Shown piece after piece: positions 63,467 through 64,000 of a stretch of DNA of 64,000 nucleotides. Within the stretch, counting starts at the first letter, position 1, and each line of letters begins with the position of its first letter. Source of the stretch: Loxodes magnus (Eukaryota > Ciliophora > Karyorelictea > Loxodida > Loxodidae); assembly GCA_946699065.1 (NCBI GenBank), contig CAMPDV010000023.1, positions 620,001 through 684,000 on the forward strand, read 5' to 3'. The translations under genes were made by a program, and so were the position numbers. The notes under the pieces were generated by a model. That model was not told the DNA's origin, ran no database searches, and worked only from the letters and a program-made list of their open reading frames with translations.

Positions 63467-64000
63467 TCAAATAAGGCTATTATGTTTGTACATATAATAT
63501 TCGCTAGGAATGTTGTAAAGGAACTTTTTTAGAACATTTTTATTTTTTAGGTGCTTTACTATTTTTTCTCCTTGATTGTTGTATAACTCTATTCAATCCT
63601 CGCATGAACTTAATTTAAGAAATAGCTTTTAAGGAGTAGGACATTCCTTGAAGACATCCATATTAATGTTAAGAGCTAATTTATTCCTAATAGCCTCAAC
63701 TATTTTTCTCTGGATTTATTTATCGTTTTTCACTTCTTTAGGTCATTAGTTTGAACTTAAATAATGGATATTAAACTAAGGAAGATATTCCTCAAAAATT
63801 TCCTTTAGGAACTTCTGAGTATGATATCAATTATGTTTCATTTTTAGCTCAGCTTTCTTCTTGCAACGGTAAAATCTTCTAAGGAAATAGCAGAGTAATA
63901 AAAATCTATAAGGTATAATAGTAATAAGAACAAGGAAAAGTGTTAGACTAGCAATGAAGATAACAGTTTTTTCATGATCTTATCAAGTTATTAAGACATG
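63467..64000 (-). CDS. MCTP-like membrane protein, C-terminal part (cut by window edge)
   Basis: The visible 177 residues are the 3' end of a longer gene that continues beyond 64000. The segment LITWQDHEKTVIFIASLTLF followed by LVLITIIPYRFLLLCYFLRR resembles the membrane-spanning end of multiple-C2-domain and transmembrane proteins (MCTP), where a W.D..T span is followed by a P[YF]R span. The family is an inference because the C2 domains lie outside the window. A cytosolic tail of about 130 residues follows (EIFEEYLPQFNIHYLSSNQW, VKHLKNKNVLKKFLYNIPSE), ending at TGA (63467). Two TGA codons are read as Trp, the last 126 nt before the stop. Confidence 0.6.

Noticed and set aside
1..64000. tRNA genes, CRISPR arrays, bacterial operons or a recognisable transposase
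   Set aside because: No tRNA-like fold, spaced repeats, ribosome-binding sites or transposase motifs were seen; tiny introns and the protein families indicate a eukaryotic nucleus.
1..64000. Condylostoma-type code in which TAA and TAG can also stop
   Set aside because: All 20 complete genes can be ended at TGA and none needs TAA or TAG as stop, although a few 3' ends remain inferred.

Overview
This window looks like nuclear DNA of a ciliate that uses a karyorelict-type genetic code, most likely a Loxodes-like karyorelict. Read with TAA and TAG as glutamine and TGA as tryptophan, long conserved proteins appear with no frame interruption. Examples are a protein kinase with TGA at the invariant Trp of its DVWSLG motif, a transporter with W = TGA, and a phosphatase. 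Every complete gene nevertheless ends at an in-frame TGA, so TGA is both Trp and the only stop. Genes that are split are split by tiny GT..AG introns of 16-17 nt. DNA is very AT-rich, and roughly 45% of it is gene-free sequence in blocks of 0.3-4.4 kb, unlike the compact somatic genomes of most ciliates and in keeping with what is known of Loxodes.

I find 21 protein genes (20 complete, 1 cut by the right edge). From left to right: two convergent membrane-protein genes whose stops lie 32 bp apart (1591-4011); a secreted or surface von Willebrand A protein with a lysozyme-like N-terminus (6849-9083); an unknown Trp/Gln-rich protein (10758-12653, minus); an MFSD12/GPH-type transporter (14125-15579, minus); a 1228-residue unknown that shares a motif with the 10758 gene (16382-20085); a 4.4-kb empty block; a Q/N-rich protein and a coiled-coil protein with three introns (24476-28392); an SLC22-type organic-ion transporter (29792-31944, minus); a secreted alpha/beta hydrolase (33958-35544); a cyclophilin-SYF2 fusion (36449-37876, minus) divergent from a CAMK-like kinase (38030-40323); an LC8 dynein light chain (41209-41484); a tyrosine phosphatase with a kelch-like C-terminus (42478-44844); a charged unknown (45497-47674, minus); a tandem CCCH zinc-finger protein (50289-51200); two Q/N-rich unknowns (51860-53314 and 54463-56127); a TRM10 tRNA methyltransferase (57397-58244, minus); an M1 aminopeptidase with a membrane anchor (58836-61593, minus); and the C-terminus of an MCTP-like membrane protein (63467 to the edge, minus).

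The genes do not form one pathway; they look like ordinary single eukaryotic genes in mixed orientation. The points most worth a second look are the ambiguous code with TGA-Trp kept away from gene ends, the 16-17-nt introns, the fusion of a catalytically degenerate cyclophilin to the splicing factor SYF2, the phosphatase-kelch and lysozyme-like/vWA fusions, and an isolated GC-rich, hairpin-bearing island near 5.24-5.48 kb that may be a non-coding RNA. Because no frame contains true stop codons other than context-dependent TGA, frames were chosen by protein plausibility, TGA endings and intron signals, and a few boundaries stay uncertain.
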